Assembly: GCA_016715285.1 (NCBI GenBank) | Contig: JADKAO010000003.1 | Location: forward strand, 248,001-312,000 | Origin: Actinomycetales bacterium | Lineage (GTDB): Bacteria; Actinomycetota; Actinomycetes; Actinomycetales; Dermatophilaceae | Direction: 5' to 3' | DNA length: 64,000 nucleotides | Shown here: in pieces, positions 1 to 8,206 of the stretch | How positions within the stretch are numbered: the stretch's first letter is position 1 | How the letters are laid out: every line of letters begins with the position of its first letter | Position numbers and translations under genes: made by a program | The notes under the pieces: model-generated | What the model was told of the DNA's origin: nothing | The model's database searches: none | What the model saw: only the letters and a program-made list of their open reading frames with translations

Positions 1-1
1 G

Positions 2-886
2 CCTTTTGACCTGATCGTGACGACCTCATCGGAGGCCAAGCGCGAGGTCATCACCAAGCGACTTGAGTCCTATGATATTGAGCGTGTCGAAGTCCGAGTG
101 GTGGCGGCAAACCGGGGACGCGATATGAGTGCTCTGCTGGTGGGATGCCGTGATCTTCTCGTGAGCGATCAATACGATCTGGCCCTCCGGGTGCATTCGA
201 AGAAGTCCGTGCAGGATGATTACAATGCCGCCGCGCTGTTCAAGGCTCACATGTTCGACAACGTCCTGTCCTCAACGGGGTATGTGGCGCGAATTCTTAA
301 GCTCTTTAGCGACGAGCCCACGCTGGGAATGGCTTTCCCGCCAGTAGTCAACATTGGCTACCCGACCCTCGGGCATTCCTGGTTCACCAACAGACCGCTA
401 GCTGAGGAACTCGCTGCTCAGCTGGGGGTGAACACCGTCTTTGATCGTTCGACGCCGCTTGCCCCATACGGCTCGATGTTCTGGTTCCGGCCAAAGGCAC
501 TGCTCAAGCTCACGGAGTGGCCATGGCAGTGGACCGACTACCCGGAAGAAGCCGCTGAGTACGGAGACGGCTCGATCACCCATGTCCAGGAGCGGCTGCT
601 GGCTTACGTCAGCCTCGACGCTGGATATCACGTCCGTGGACTCATCAACACGGACTGGGCGGCGATCAACTATGCCTTCCTCGAGTACAAGCTCCAGCGG
701 ATCTCCAGCCTGCTTCCGCACCACACTCAAGATCAAGTCAACTATCTGACCCGCGTTCAGTCGGAAGGCCCTCCGCTGCTCTATCTGAAGCAAGCTGTGG
801 ATCGGCAGTTCCCAACCATGGGTCGACTGCTGCGACCGGTCTATCGCGCCCTTCGATCGGGGGCAGGGCGTGCGCAGCAGTCCTAA
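2..886 (+). CDS. Rhamnan synthesis protein F-like glycosyltransferase, 5' end missing
   Basis: The reading frame is open from base 2, so the gene begins before the window; about 294 C-terminal residues are visible. Text such as LRVHSKKS, HMFDNVLSS, GSMFWFRPKAL and the Trp-rich run near residue 180 resembles the C-terminal part of RgpF-family proteins (rhamnan synthesis F), which act on rhamnose-containing cell-wall glycans. The protein ends in a basic, Ala/Arg-rich tail. An epimerase and two glycosyltransferases follow on the same strand, which fits a surface-polysaccharide locus. The family call rests on recognition of the C-terminal text only, and the catalytic N-terminus cannot be inspected. 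The first in-window ATG/GTG (base 17) is not a believable start. Confidence 0.68.
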   Translation, partial: PFDLIVTTSSEAKREVITKRLESYDIERVEVRVVAANRGRDMSALLVGCRDLLVSDQYDLALRVHSKKSVQDDYNAAALFKAHMFDNVLSSTGYVARILKLFSDEPTLGMAFPPVVNIGYPTLGHSWFTNRPLAEELAAQLGVNTVFDRSTPLAPYGSMFWFRPKALLKLTEWPWQWTDYPEEAAEYGDGSITHVQERLLAYVSLDAGYHVRGLINTDWAAINYAFLEYKLQRISSLLPHHTQDQVNYLTRVQSEGPPLLYLKQAVDRQFPTMGRLLRPVYRALRSGAGRAQQS

Positions 887-1000
887 GCAGGTCGCGCCTT
901 CAGCCGGGCCCTGCCGCGATGGCGCTACCCTGGACTTGGCCTGTGCTGACCCGCTAGCCAGCTGGCCAATGGGTGACCCGATCTCACGGAAGTAGGACTC

Positions 1001-2068
1001 GTGCTTTCCACGTGCCTCGTGACCGGCGGCGCCGGTTTCATCGGTTGTGCGCTCTCAGGCGCGCTCGCTGACCACTTCGACCGGGTCGTCGCGTTGGACA
1101 ATCTGCACCCTCAGGTGCATCCGGTTCGACAAAGACCAGCAGCTCTCGATGAACGTGTCGAATTCGTCCTCGGGGATGTGACCGCCGCTTCCGACTGGGA
1201 TGACCTGCTGGCCGACGTTCATCCGTCAACCGTGATCCATCTCGCCGCGGAAACCGGGACGGGGCAGTCGCTCACCGAGGCGAGCCGTCACGCCAAAGTG
1301 AATGTCGTTGGCACGACGGAAATGCTTGATGCATTTGTTCGCCATGAGAAGCTTCCTCGCAAGATTGTTCTCACGTCAAGCCGAGCCGTGTATGGCGAGG
1401 GCGCGTGGGTCAAAGGCGATGGCTCCGTGAGCTACCCCGGACAGCGTTCACGCGCGATGCTTCAGCGGGGTCAGTGGGATTTTCCGGAGTTGACGCCCAC
1501 TCCCTTCAGGTCTGATCGCGTGGAGCCTCGTCCGACGAGCGTATACGGATCGACAAAGCTGGCGCAGGAACACATCTTGAAGTCGTGGTGCCTGGCGATG
1601 GATGTTTCCCCGGTGATATTCCGGCTTCAGAATGTTTATGGTCCGGGTCAGTCGCTGACCAATCCCTACACCGGGATCGTATCCCTGTTTGCCCAAAAGG
1701 CCAAGGCGGGCGAAGTCATTCCAGTCTACGAAGACGGCGACATCGTCCGTGACTTCGTTTTCATCGATGACGTTGCCGCAGCGATCGTCGCCGGGACGTT
1801 CGCATCGCAGACGGGTGAGTTCGCTTATGACATTGGCTCGGGCGAGGCGACCACGATCATGCATCTGGCCGAGATAGCTGCAGCAATTTATGGCGCCCCG
1901 CAGCCAGAGATCAACGGGCTGTTCCGAGACGGAGATGTTCGGCACGCGTCGTGCTCGATTGAGGAATCCAAGCGCGCCCTCAATTGGGCGCCTGTGGTCA
2001 TGGTCGATGAAGGCGTACAGCGGTTGTGCTCTTGGATCGATGCGGGCAGCCAGACAGTGACACCGTGA
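1001..2068 (+). CDS. NAD-dependent epimerase/dehydratase (extended SDR)
   Basis: A 355-residue extended short-chain dehydrogenase/reductase. The N-terminus carries the Rossmann motif GGAGFIG (about residues 8-14), followed by the acidic LDN that binds the adenosine ribose. The catalytic pair is visible as SVYGSTK near residues 181-187 (YxxxK), with TSSRAVYG upstream. Such enzymes epimerise or dehydrate nucleotide-sugars in the cytoplasm. The substrate cannot be read from sequence, but the neighbours suggest precursor supply for a cell-wall polymer. The start is GTG at 1001 after a weak purine stretch. The stop overlaps the GTG start of the next gene (GTGA), so the two are probably translationally coupled. 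Confidence 0.88.
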   Translation: MLSTCLVTGGAGFIGCALSGALADHFDRVVALDNLHPQVHPVRQRPAALDERVEFVLGDVTAASDWDDLLADVHPSTVIHLAAETGTGQSLTEASRHAKVNVVGTTEMLDAFVRHEKLPRKIVLTSSRAVYGEGAWVKGDGSVSYPGQRSRAMLQRGQWDFPELTPTPFRSDRVEPRPTSVYGSTKLAQEHILKSWCLAMDVSPVIFRLQNVYGPGQSLTNPYTGIVSLFAQKAKAGEVIPVYEDGDIVRDFVFIDDVAAAIVAGTFASQTGEFAYDIGSGEATTIMHLAEIAAAIYGAPQPEINGLFRDGDVRHASCSIEESKRALNWAPVVMVDEGVQRLCSWIDAGSQTVTP

Positions 2069-3219
2069 CTGCAACGAGACCCCTGAGGGTCCTTGTTGAT
2101 GCCACCGCGCTTCCGAAGGAACGAGGGGGCGTCGGTCGCTATGTCGATGAGCTGGTGCGTACGTTGCCCTCCATGGGGCCGAGGGTTGTCGTGGCAGCGC
2201 AACAGCGCGATCAAGAACGCTTTGCGCGGTTCGTCGGGGGATCGGCCGTTTTGACGGCACCGGCGTGGGCAGGTCGCCAGGCACCCCGCCTCGTGTGGGA
2301 GCAGTCAGGACTAGCAGCGGCCATTCGTCGCACGCGTCCTGATGTCGTGCTCTCGCCTCACTACACCATGCCTTTGGCAAACGTTGGTCGTGGAAGCGCT
2401 CCGCAAGTCGTCACACTTCACGACGCCACGTTCTTCAGTCATCCAGAAGTGCATTCAACGGTTAAGGCTCACTTTTTCAGCACCTGGACGCGAGTGTCCA
2501 CACGCCTCGCAGATGCGCTCGTGATGCCGAGCGAGGCAACTCGTGACGAGGTGCTCGCACACACGCATGCGGATCCTCGCAAGCTCTTCGTCGTCCCCCA
2601 CGGCGTCGACCACGAGTCTTTTCGACCGCCCACCGAGGGTCAGGTGGCGGCCGCACGAGCGTGGGCTGGGGTGCCTGAGGGTGTCGGCTACCTCGCCTTT
2701 CTCGGGACGCTGGAGCCCCGCAAGAACGTTCCCGCACTGATTCGTGCCTTCGTTGACTCGTGCGCGGATCGCGCGGACGCCCCGGTGCTCGTGCTGGCCG
2801 GGGGCAGGGGGTGGGATGACGACATCGACGATGCGCTCGCTGCGGTTCCTTCCCACATCACGGTGCTTCGTCCCGGTTTCATCCCGGACGAGCTGGTCAC
2901 CGGTTTCCTCGGTGGGGCTGACGTGGTGACCTACCCAAGCCTTGGGGAGGGATTTGGGTTGCCTGTGCTCGAAGCCATGGCTTGTGGCGCGCCAGTGCTC
3001 ACCACCCGCAGGTTGTCCCTCCCAGAAGTGGGCGGAGACGCTGTCGCGTATGCGGCAAGCCCGCAGGCATCCGATATCGCCGAGGCGCTGGGGGGACTTC
3101 TCGACAGTCGGGATCGGCGCGCCGAGCTGAGTCGACTTGCCTTGTCGCGCTCGGCGCTCTTCACGTGGGAAGCCACCGCCCGCGGCCACCTTGACGTCTT
3201 GCGGCAAGTAGCGACCTAG
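2065..3219 (+). CDS. Glycosyltransferase family 4 (GT-B fold)
   Basis: A 384-residue GT-B transferase. An N-terminal acceptor domain with a Gly-rich turn (KERGGVGRY) is followed by the nucleotide-sugar domain: FLGTLEPRKNV near residues 213-223 and the signature EGFGLPVLEAMACG near residues 295-310, typical of GT4 enzymes. It should transfer a sugar from a nucleotide donor to a growing cell-surface glycan on the cytoplasmic side of the membrane. The chosen start is GTG 2065, which overlaps the upstream epimerase stop by four bases; a longer open frame from 2026 would run into that gene. Donor and acceptor are unknown. The family call is firm, the pathway is inferred from neighbours. Confidence 0.9.
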   Translation: MTATRPLRVLVDATALPKERGGVGRYVDELVRTLPSMGPRVVVAAQQRDQERFARFVGGSAVLTAPAWAGRQAPRLVWEQSGLAAAIRRTRPDVVLSPHYTMPLANVGRGSAPQVVTLHDATFFSHPEVHSTVKAHFFSTWTRVSTRLADALVMPSEATRDEVLAHTHADPRKLFVVPHGVDHESFRPPTEGQVAAARAWAGVPEGVGYLAFLGTLEPRKNVPALIRAFVDSCADRADAPVLVLAGGRGWDDDIDDALAAVPSHITVLRPGFIPDELVTGFLGGADVVTYPSLGEGFGLPVLEAMACGAPVLTTRRLSLPEVGGDAVAYAASPQASDIAEALGGLLDSRDRRAELSRLALSRSALFTWEATARGHLDVLRQVAT

Positions 3220-3220
3220 G

Positions 3221-4102
3221 ATGACCGACGCGAGCGTGCGGGCGATTGTGGTGACCTATTCCTCGGGTCGGTACCTCCACACCTTCTTGGATTCTCTCGT
3301 GACGGCCTCCTCCGGGTCGATTCCGGTCGTCGTGTCTGACAATGGTTCGACCGATGGCAGCCTTAAAGGGATCGAGCAGAGGTCGCTGACGACGGTGCTG
3401 CGCAACCACGCAAATCTCGGTTACGGTGCAGCCGCCAACCGTGGCGCGATCGGGGCGTCGGAGGGCTGGCTCCTTGTCGCCAATCCGGATGTGGAGTTGA
3501 CCGAAGGTTCGGTCGACACCTTGCTCGCCGCCGTCGAACGTTGGCCACGAGCCGGGGTCCTCGGCCCGGCAATAGTCAATCCGGACGGGCTGTTGTACCC
3601 CTCCGCACGTCAGATCCCGTCCTTGGGGCGTGGGACTGGACACGCCCTCTTTGGGTGGATCTGGCCGAGCAATCCATGGACAGCGTCCTACCGGCGGGAG
3701 CGCGGTGAGGTCGTTGAGGGGCGCTGCGGTTGGCTGTCTGGCTCGTGTCTGCTCGTGCGCCGAGAGGCGTTCGAAGCTGTCGGTGGTTTCGATGAGGGCT
3801 TCTTCATGTACTTCGAAGACCTCGATCTCTGCGAACGCATTGGACTCGCAGGCTATGACGCGGTGTATGTCCCGTCGGCCCGTGTTCGGCACACGGGAGC
3901 TCATTCGACGAGCAAGAACGCGCGGGCGATGGCAAAGGCGCATCATGACAGCGCCTACCGTTACCTCGCCCGGCGGTACTCAGGGGTACATCAGACGCCG
4001 TTACGGTGGTTGCTGCGTCTCGGGCTCACGGCACGGTGGCTCGCGGGAAACTTCATTACCCGGATTAACCACGGGGCGCGGCCGACGCGACTTTCGCGTT
4101 GA
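3221..4102 (+). CDS. Glycosyltransferase family 2, WbbL-like rhamnosyltransferase
   Basis: A 293-residue GT-A transferase that begins one base after the preceding stop. N-terminal VVTYSSGRYL and VSDNGSTDGS form the nucleotide-binding region. NPDVELT supplies the DXD-like metal site, and GGFDEGFFMYFEDLDLCERI near residues 191-210 is the acceptor/catalytic motif common in rhamnosyltransferases. The arrangement resembles WbbL, which adds rhamnose to GlcNAc-diphospho-polyprenol to start the arabinogalactan linker in mycobacteria (Rv3265c lies in the same conserved block). In an organism without mycolyl-arabinogalactan the product may be another rhamnose-containing polymer, so the exact reaction is left open. 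No transmembrane segment is evident. Confidence 0.85.
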   Translation: MTDASVRAIVVTYSSGRYLHTFLDSLVTASSGSIPVVVSDNGSTDGSLKGIEQRSLTTVLRNHANLGYGAAANRGAIGASEGWLLVANPDVELTEGSVDTLLAAVERWPRAGVLGPAIVNPDGLLYPSARQIPSLGRGTGHALFGWIWPSNPWTASYRRERGEVVEGRCGWLSGSCLLVRREAFEAVGGFDEGFFMYFEDLDLCERIGLAGYDAVYVPSARVRHTGAHSTSKNARAMAKAHHDSAYRYLARRYSGVHQTPLRWLLRLGLTARWLAGNFITRINHGARPTRLSR

Positions 4103-4152
4103 TGCGATGTGCTGGCTCTGCACGCATGTGCATGTCACAGTAGGCGCAGCAA

Positions 4153-4185
4153 TCACTCACGGCACTTGCGTCACTCACGTCACTT
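4153..4185. repeat. 15-nt direct repeat ahead of the 4206 gene
   Basis: Two copies of TCACTCACGKCACTT (4153-4167 and 4171-4185) differ at one base and start 18 nt apart. They lie about 20 bases before the start codon at 4206, in the 102-base gap that follows the glycosyltransferase. Tandem sites at near two-turn spacing could bind a dimeric or multimeric regulator, or the repeat may be incidental. No promoter boxes are obvious beside it. Confidence 0.5.
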
Positions 4186-4205
4186 AGGACTCAGGGAGTT
4201 CATCC

Positions 4206-4832
4206 ATGTTCAACGGCGACCCTGTGTCCACCAGCCGCCGGTTCCGATGGTGGGCACTCGGCCTGGCCGTGGTGTGCGCACTAACCCTCGGTTGGTGGCT
4301 GTGGCCGAAGGGAGTGGGGAGCGTCGCAAGTGGGCCCCTGACTACTACCTCCTCCACCGGGTCGCTGGCGACGTCATCAGCGCCAGCTCCATCGACCACG
4401 GCAACACTTCCGACGACGAGTTCTTCCACAACAGCCGCCCCGACGCTGAGCCCCTCCTCATCGCCGAAGTCGTCAACACTGACCCCGAGTGCCCCGACGG
4501 GAGAGCCCACACCGCAGCCGGCATACCCCTCAGTCCCAGGAGTCGAAGTGGTCATCACGGGCCACCAGCTCAACGCTGACCGGACCGCCATCGAAGTGAT
4601 CGCGCTCGTCCTGGGCAGCACACGTGAGGGGGTCACGTGCACAGCCGCCAGCACCAACGGCGCCCAAACGGTGAACGGGTCCTCGACCGCCGTCTTCGAC
4701 GGCCGGGGGCTTTCGTGCGGAATGATCCGAGTCCCGTTGCCGGCTGGGGCAACCGGCGAGTGGAGCACGCGGGTCGCCGTGCCGATTGGGACAAGCACGG
4801 TGAGGTCAGCTGTCGTAACGGACCGCCTATGA
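4206..4832 (+). CDS. Membrane-anchored hypothetical protein with Ser/Thr/Pro stalk
   Basis: A 208-residue protein of unknown function. After a short basic N-terminus there is one transmembrane helix (around residues 13-32, WWALGLAVVCALTLGWWLW). A low-complexity Ser/Thr/Pro/Ala stalk of about 75 residues follows, then a compact extracellular domain beginning near VEVVITGHQLNADRTAIEV with two cysteines (VTCTAAS and LSCGMI) that could form a disulfide. The topology suggests an exported domain held off the membrane. The start ATG 4206 follows AGGGAG at suitable distance. The TGA stop overlaps the ATG of the next secreted protein (ATGA), so both are probably co-translated and may work together at the cell surface. 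I do not recognise the C-terminal domain. Confidence 0.75.
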   Translation: MFNGDPVSTSRRFRWWALGLAVVCALTLGWWLWPKGVGSVASGPLTTTSSTGSLATSSAPAPSTTATLPTTSSSTTAAPTLSPSSSPKSSTLTPSAPTGEPTPQPAYPSVPGVEVVITGHQLNADRTAIEVIALVLGSTREGVTCTAASTNGAQTVNGSSTAVFDGRGLSCGMIRVPLPAGATGEWSTRVAVPIGTSTVRSAVVTDRL

Positions 4833-7015
4833 ACACCATGGCCCGCCGCCCGAACAAACACTCGAGGACACTTGTGCCAAAGACAGCCCGCAGGAGCCGG
4901 CCCAGGCGGCTTATCAGGTCCTTTGTGGCCTTCGTCGTGATCACGGCGATCGGCGTCTCGGGATTGCCCGCGGCGGCCAATGCGAGCCAAGGGAGCACGA
5001 CCACCACGGTTACACCGGCCTTGACCAGTGTTACCGCAGCGGACTGGAACGCCGGGATGATCATTTCCGACGCCGATTTCTATGATTATCGTGCCCTCAC
5101 GGAATCAGACATTCAGACATTTCTCAACACCAAAGGGGCACGGTGCGTCAATGGGGTCATGCCGTGCCTCCGGTCTTATGTCACTCCTACCCCGGCGACT
5201 GTGGCCGAGCAAGGACTGTGCAATGCGATGCCCGCGACTTCAGCGTCGACAGCAGCGCAGATTATCGCTCGAGTCGCAGCTGCCTGTCGGATCAGTCCAA
5301 AGACAATCCTGGCGATGATCCAGAAGGAGTCGGCCATCGTCACCACGACCAACCCCACGGCATCGATGTACCGAACCACCGCGGGCTTCGGTTGCCCGGA
5401 CTTCAAGGCGTGCGACACGGCATACTACGGCTTCTTCAACCAGATCTACCGCATGGCTCGGCAATTCCAGCTTTACACCTTGCGACCCACCTCGTATGGA
5501 ATTCAAGCTGGCCGCGATAATGCTATTCTTTATCACCCGAACACAGCCTGCGGGTCATCGAAGGTCTTCGTCAAGAATCAGGCTACCGCCAACCTGTACA
5601 TCTACACGCCCTTCCAACCGAACGCTGCGTCATTGGCCAACCTCGGGGGGACTGGGGATTCGTGCTCTGCCTACGGAAACCGCAACTTCTGGGTGCTCTT
5701 CAATTCCTGGTGGACTCCCACGCCCCCTCCGCCCGTCACGCCTGCCCCTTCAGTCGGGTTCTCGCCCAGAGGCGATCTCACGGTGTCCGCTGCGCCCACG
5801 GGTGACATCACGGCGACCGGCTGGGCCATCGATGAGAGTGACATCACGGCGACCGTCACAGTCACCTTGACGATCAACGGCAAGACCATCACGAGCAAAC
5901 CGGCCAATGGCCCGTTTGCTCCCTTGGCCTTCTACGGGGTCCCGGGCGACCACGGCTTCACCATTTCGGCCAAAGCGACATCGACCGGGGCCAACGAGGT
6001 ATGCGTCATAGGTACCAACATCGGCAGCGGAGCCGATGCCACCATCGGGTGTCGAAGCATCAGTGTGACCCTCCCGAAGGGGGACCCCATCGGGACGGTC
6101 ACGGCTGCGGCAACCAGCGCAGGGGTGATGACTGCCAGCGGGTGGGCAGCGTACCCTGGCTCCCCATCCGACGTGGTCACCGTGAAGGTCACCGACAATG
6201 GTGCGCTGGTGGCGACCGTGAGTGCCAATAGCGCGGCCCCCACAGGTTCCGTCTCGGGCAATCACGGGTATGCCGCCTCCTGGACCGTAAAGGACAACGG
6301 TGCCCACACCGTGTGTGGATTTGTGGTCAATCCGTCCGGAGGAGCGGACACGGCCCTGGGCTGCGCCAAGGCCGACGTCGTGGTGCCGGGAAGCCCGCAA
6401 GGTGCAATCCGGGCGGTGACTCAGGACAGCGTGGGTTGGGTCATTGTGACCGGCTGGAGCTTCGACCCGAGCGACTACGCCGCGGCTGTCGCCGTCACCG
6501 TCACCATGAATGGCCAAATCGTGGCGAGCGCTACCGCGTCGCAGCCGTTTACGGATTTGGCCTACTACGGCGTCCCGGGGAACCACGGCTTCTTGACGGG
6601 GTTCCTGCCCAACACGGGGGGAGCGGCGACGATTTGCGCTTCGGCGGTCAACGTCGGACCTGGTGCCAACCAGTCCCTGGGGTGCACGACGGTGACGATG
6701 AGTGCGCCCGGAAGCCCCATCGGCGCGCAGGTTTCAGCCGTACGCGACGCCACGGGGCGAGTCGTGGTATCGGGGTGGGCGTGGGACCAGAATGTGCCCT
6801 ATTCCCCGCTGACGGTCATGGTTACCGTAGATGGAGTGCCAGTGGGTTTCGGACTGGCCCGCACGCCGTACCCGGCATTGGCCTTCTACGGCATCCCCGG
6901 CGACCATGGGTATCGACAGCCCGTGACGGTCACCAGTGGCACGCACTCAGTGTGTACGTTTGCCTTCAACCAAGGGCCGGGCGAGAACCGGCTGCTGGGC
7001 TGCACAGTGGTGTAG
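4829..7015 (+). CDS. Secreted wall protein: lytic-transglycosylase-like domain plus four ~100-residue repeats
   Basis: A 728-residue exported protein starting at ATG 4829, which overlaps the upstream stop. The twin-basic N-terminus (ARRSRPRR), hydrophobic core and AANAS make a Sec or Tat signal peptide. Residues about 60-300 form a Cys-containing domain; SPKTILAMIQKES is reminiscent of the catalytic-Glu helix of SLT/GH23 lytic transglycosylases, followed by FGCPD and a Tyr-rich helix. A Pro-rich linker (TPTPPPPVTPAP) leads to four tandem repeats (about 5755-6078, 6079-6390, 6391-6708, 6709-7012). Each has GW(A/S)xD, YGxPGxHG or a variant, and a C-x(12-14)-GC pair. Repeats of this style are common at the ends of actinobacterial wall hydrolases. 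Peptidoglycan cleavage is inferred, not shown. Confidence 0.8.
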   Translation: MNTMARRPNKHSRTLVPKTARRSRPRRLIRSFVAFVVITAIGVSGLPAAANASQGSTTTTVTPALTSVTAADWNAGMIISDADFYDYRALTESDIQTFLNTKGARCVNGVMPCLRSYVTPTPATVAEQGLCNAMPATSASTAAQIIARVAAACRISPKTILAMIQKESAIVTTTNPTASMYRTTAGFGCPDFKACDTAYYGFFNQIYRMARQFQLYTLRPTSYGIQAGRDNAILYHPNTACGSSKVFVKNQATANLYIYTPFQPNAASLANLGGTGDSCSAYGNRNFWVLFNSWWTPTPPPPVTPAPSVGFSPRGDLTVSAAPTGDITATGWAIDESDITATVTVTLTINGKTITSKPANGPFAPLAFYGVPGDHGFTISAKATSTGANEVCVIGTNIGSGADATIGCRSISVTLPKGDPIGTVTAAATSAGVMTASGWAAYPGSPSDVVTVKVTDNGALVATVSANSAAPTGSVSGNHGYAASWTVKDNGAHTVCGFVVNPSGGADTALGCAKADVVVPGSPQGAIRAVTQDSVGWVIVTGWSFDPSDYAAAVAVTVTMNGQIVASATASQPFTDLAYYGVPGNHGFLTGFLPNTGGAATICASAVNVGPGANQSLGCTTVTMSAPGSPIGAQVSAVRDATGRVVVSGWAWDQNVPYSPLTVMVTVDGVPVGFGLARTPYPALAFYGIPGDHGYRQPVTVTSGTHSVCTFAFNQGPGENRLLGCTVV

Positions 7016-7113
7016 CTGCTCACCATTTTGCGGGCCAGCGTGTCCGAAACGTGACAATGCGTCGAGGGTGATCTACTCTTCACCAGGGATTCAACTGTGG
7101 AAGGTGTCGAGGC

Positions 7114-7899
7114 ATGTCGCGTTCTTCTCGGTATGCCGGTCGGCATCGCCAGCCGGGCAGGCATCGTGCGCCCGCCGCGGTGAGGGCGCGCTCACGGGCC
7201 ATTCCGCATCGGGCATCCGCGGTCACGGTGGGCGCTGTCGGTGTGGTCTTCTCGGTTGTAGCGCTCTCAAGCGCACCCGTCACAGCAGGTGCACTGGACG
7301 AACCAGCCACGCGAGTCAGCCCCGATGCGGACATGGCCGACAGCCTGCTTGCGGCTCTGTCCCAACGAGAGGTGTCGTCGGACGTCTCCCGAGGTGTCTC
7401 TCGGCAGTCCCTTGACATTGCTGTCCCCACGGGGAAGGTCTCGGTGACGCCACCAGCGACACCCACCCCAGCTCCGCCACCCCCCGCCACGGTGGAGAAG
7501 CCCCCCACTGCACCCGCCCCACAGGCTCAAGCTCCGGCTGCGGCGGGAGTCAATGTGTCTGCGTATGCCGCGGCTGGCGCAGCTCGTGGTCTCGGGGCCA
7601 ACGCTCGGGGAGTGTATTCGGCCATCCGCGCACAGTTCGGGATCACAAATATCGGGGGCTATCGTCCCGGAGGCGACGATCACGGCTCGGGCAGGGCATG
7701 TGACGTCATGATCACCAGTCAGGCGCAGGGGGATGCGGTCGCGGCATACGCCATCGCGCATGCCGCCGAACTCAAGATCACCTATGTCATCTGGCGTCAG
7801 CGCATTTACCTCATTGGCCAGGGTGGTTGGCGCGCGATGGCTGACCGGGGCAGCATCACGGCCAACCATTACGACCACGTCCACATCTCGGTCCGTTAG
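7114..7899 (+). CDS. Secreted M15/VanY-like peptidase-fold protein (ARB_07466-like C-terminus)
   Basis: A 261-residue exported protein. The N-terminus is basic (RYAGRHRQPGRHR), followed by a hydrophobic segment near residues 35-55. A Pro/Thr/Ala-rich linker spans about residues 100-150. The C-terminal 110 residues carry YRPGGDDHGSGRACDVM and, at the very end, NHYDHVHISVR. These give the spaced His/Asp ligands of the M15/VanY zinc peptidase fold, as in the C-terminal domain called ARB_07466-like. Such proteins usually act on wall peptides. The start is ATG 7114 after GGAAGG, and a strong hairpin follows the stop. It may trim the same wall layer as the preceding secreted protein, but that link rests only on position. 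Confidence 0.82.
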   Translation: MSRSSRYAGRHRQPGRHRAPAAVRARSRAIPHRASAVTVGAVGVVFSVVALSSAPVTAGALDEPATRVSPDADMADSLLAALSQREVSSDVSRGVSRQSLDIAVPTGKVSVTPPATPTPAPPPPATVEKPPTAPAPQAQAPAAAGVNVSAYAAAGAARGLGANARGVYSAIRAQFGITNIGGYRPGGDDHGSGRACDVMITSQAQGDAVAAYAIAHAAELKITYVIWRQRIYLIGQGGWRAMADRGSITANHYDHVHISVR

Positions 7900-7916
7900 A
7901 GCAAACGACACTCGAA

Positions 7917-7944
7917 GGGCACCCGACCTCGTGGTCGGGTGCCC
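7917..7944 (+). terminator. Intrinsic-type hairpin after the secreted peptidase gene
   Basis: GGGCACCCGACC (7917-7928) and GGTCGGGTGCCC (7933-7944) form a perfect 12-bp stem with a TCGT loop, 18 bases after the stop at 7899. The downstream T run is weak, as is usual in high-GC actinobacteria. It separates this gene from the convergent accE/accD pair. Confidence 0.85.
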
Positions 7945-7969
7945 TCGTCGTGGAATGTGGACGGTGGGT

Positions 7970-8206
7970 TCAGCGCGGCATACCAGACCAACGCCAACCG
8001 CCTCGGGCGGCAGCGACCCCGGCGAGACGCTCGCCTGGAGATGACCAGTGCGACCGACGAGCGCCGCCAGTGCTCTCTGAGTCGCTGCCCCCGCCGCCGG
8101 CGGCAGCCAAAACGGCGATGAGCACACCGATTTCGTCTGTGGTCGGATTACCGTGCTCGATCCGGATGTTCGGAACGGGCTTTTCTGGGGTTTCGTGAAC
8201 GCTCAT
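7970..8206 (-). CDS. accE: Acyl-CoA carboxylase epsilon subunit
   Basis: A 78-residue protein directly after accD; its ATG overlaps the accD TGA (ATGA). The N-terminal half, [26 protein letters not shown], matches the compact helical core of the actinobacterial ACC epsilon family. The C-terminal W-S-P-G-E-R-L...W.W.SGMPR tail is also characteristic. In mycobacteria AccE5 (Rv3281) binds the AccA3-AccD5 complex and stimulates propionyl/acetyl-CoA carboxylation; the same adjacency is seen here. An accA-type biotinylated alpha subunit is not in the window. Small size and weak conservation make it easy to miss, but position, length and the GNPT and WxxSGMPR text agree. Confidence 0.88.
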   Translation of the reverse strand: MSVHETPEKPVPNIRIEHGNPTTDEIGVLIAVLAAAGGGGSDSESTGGARRSHWSSPGERLAGVAAARGGWRWSGMPR

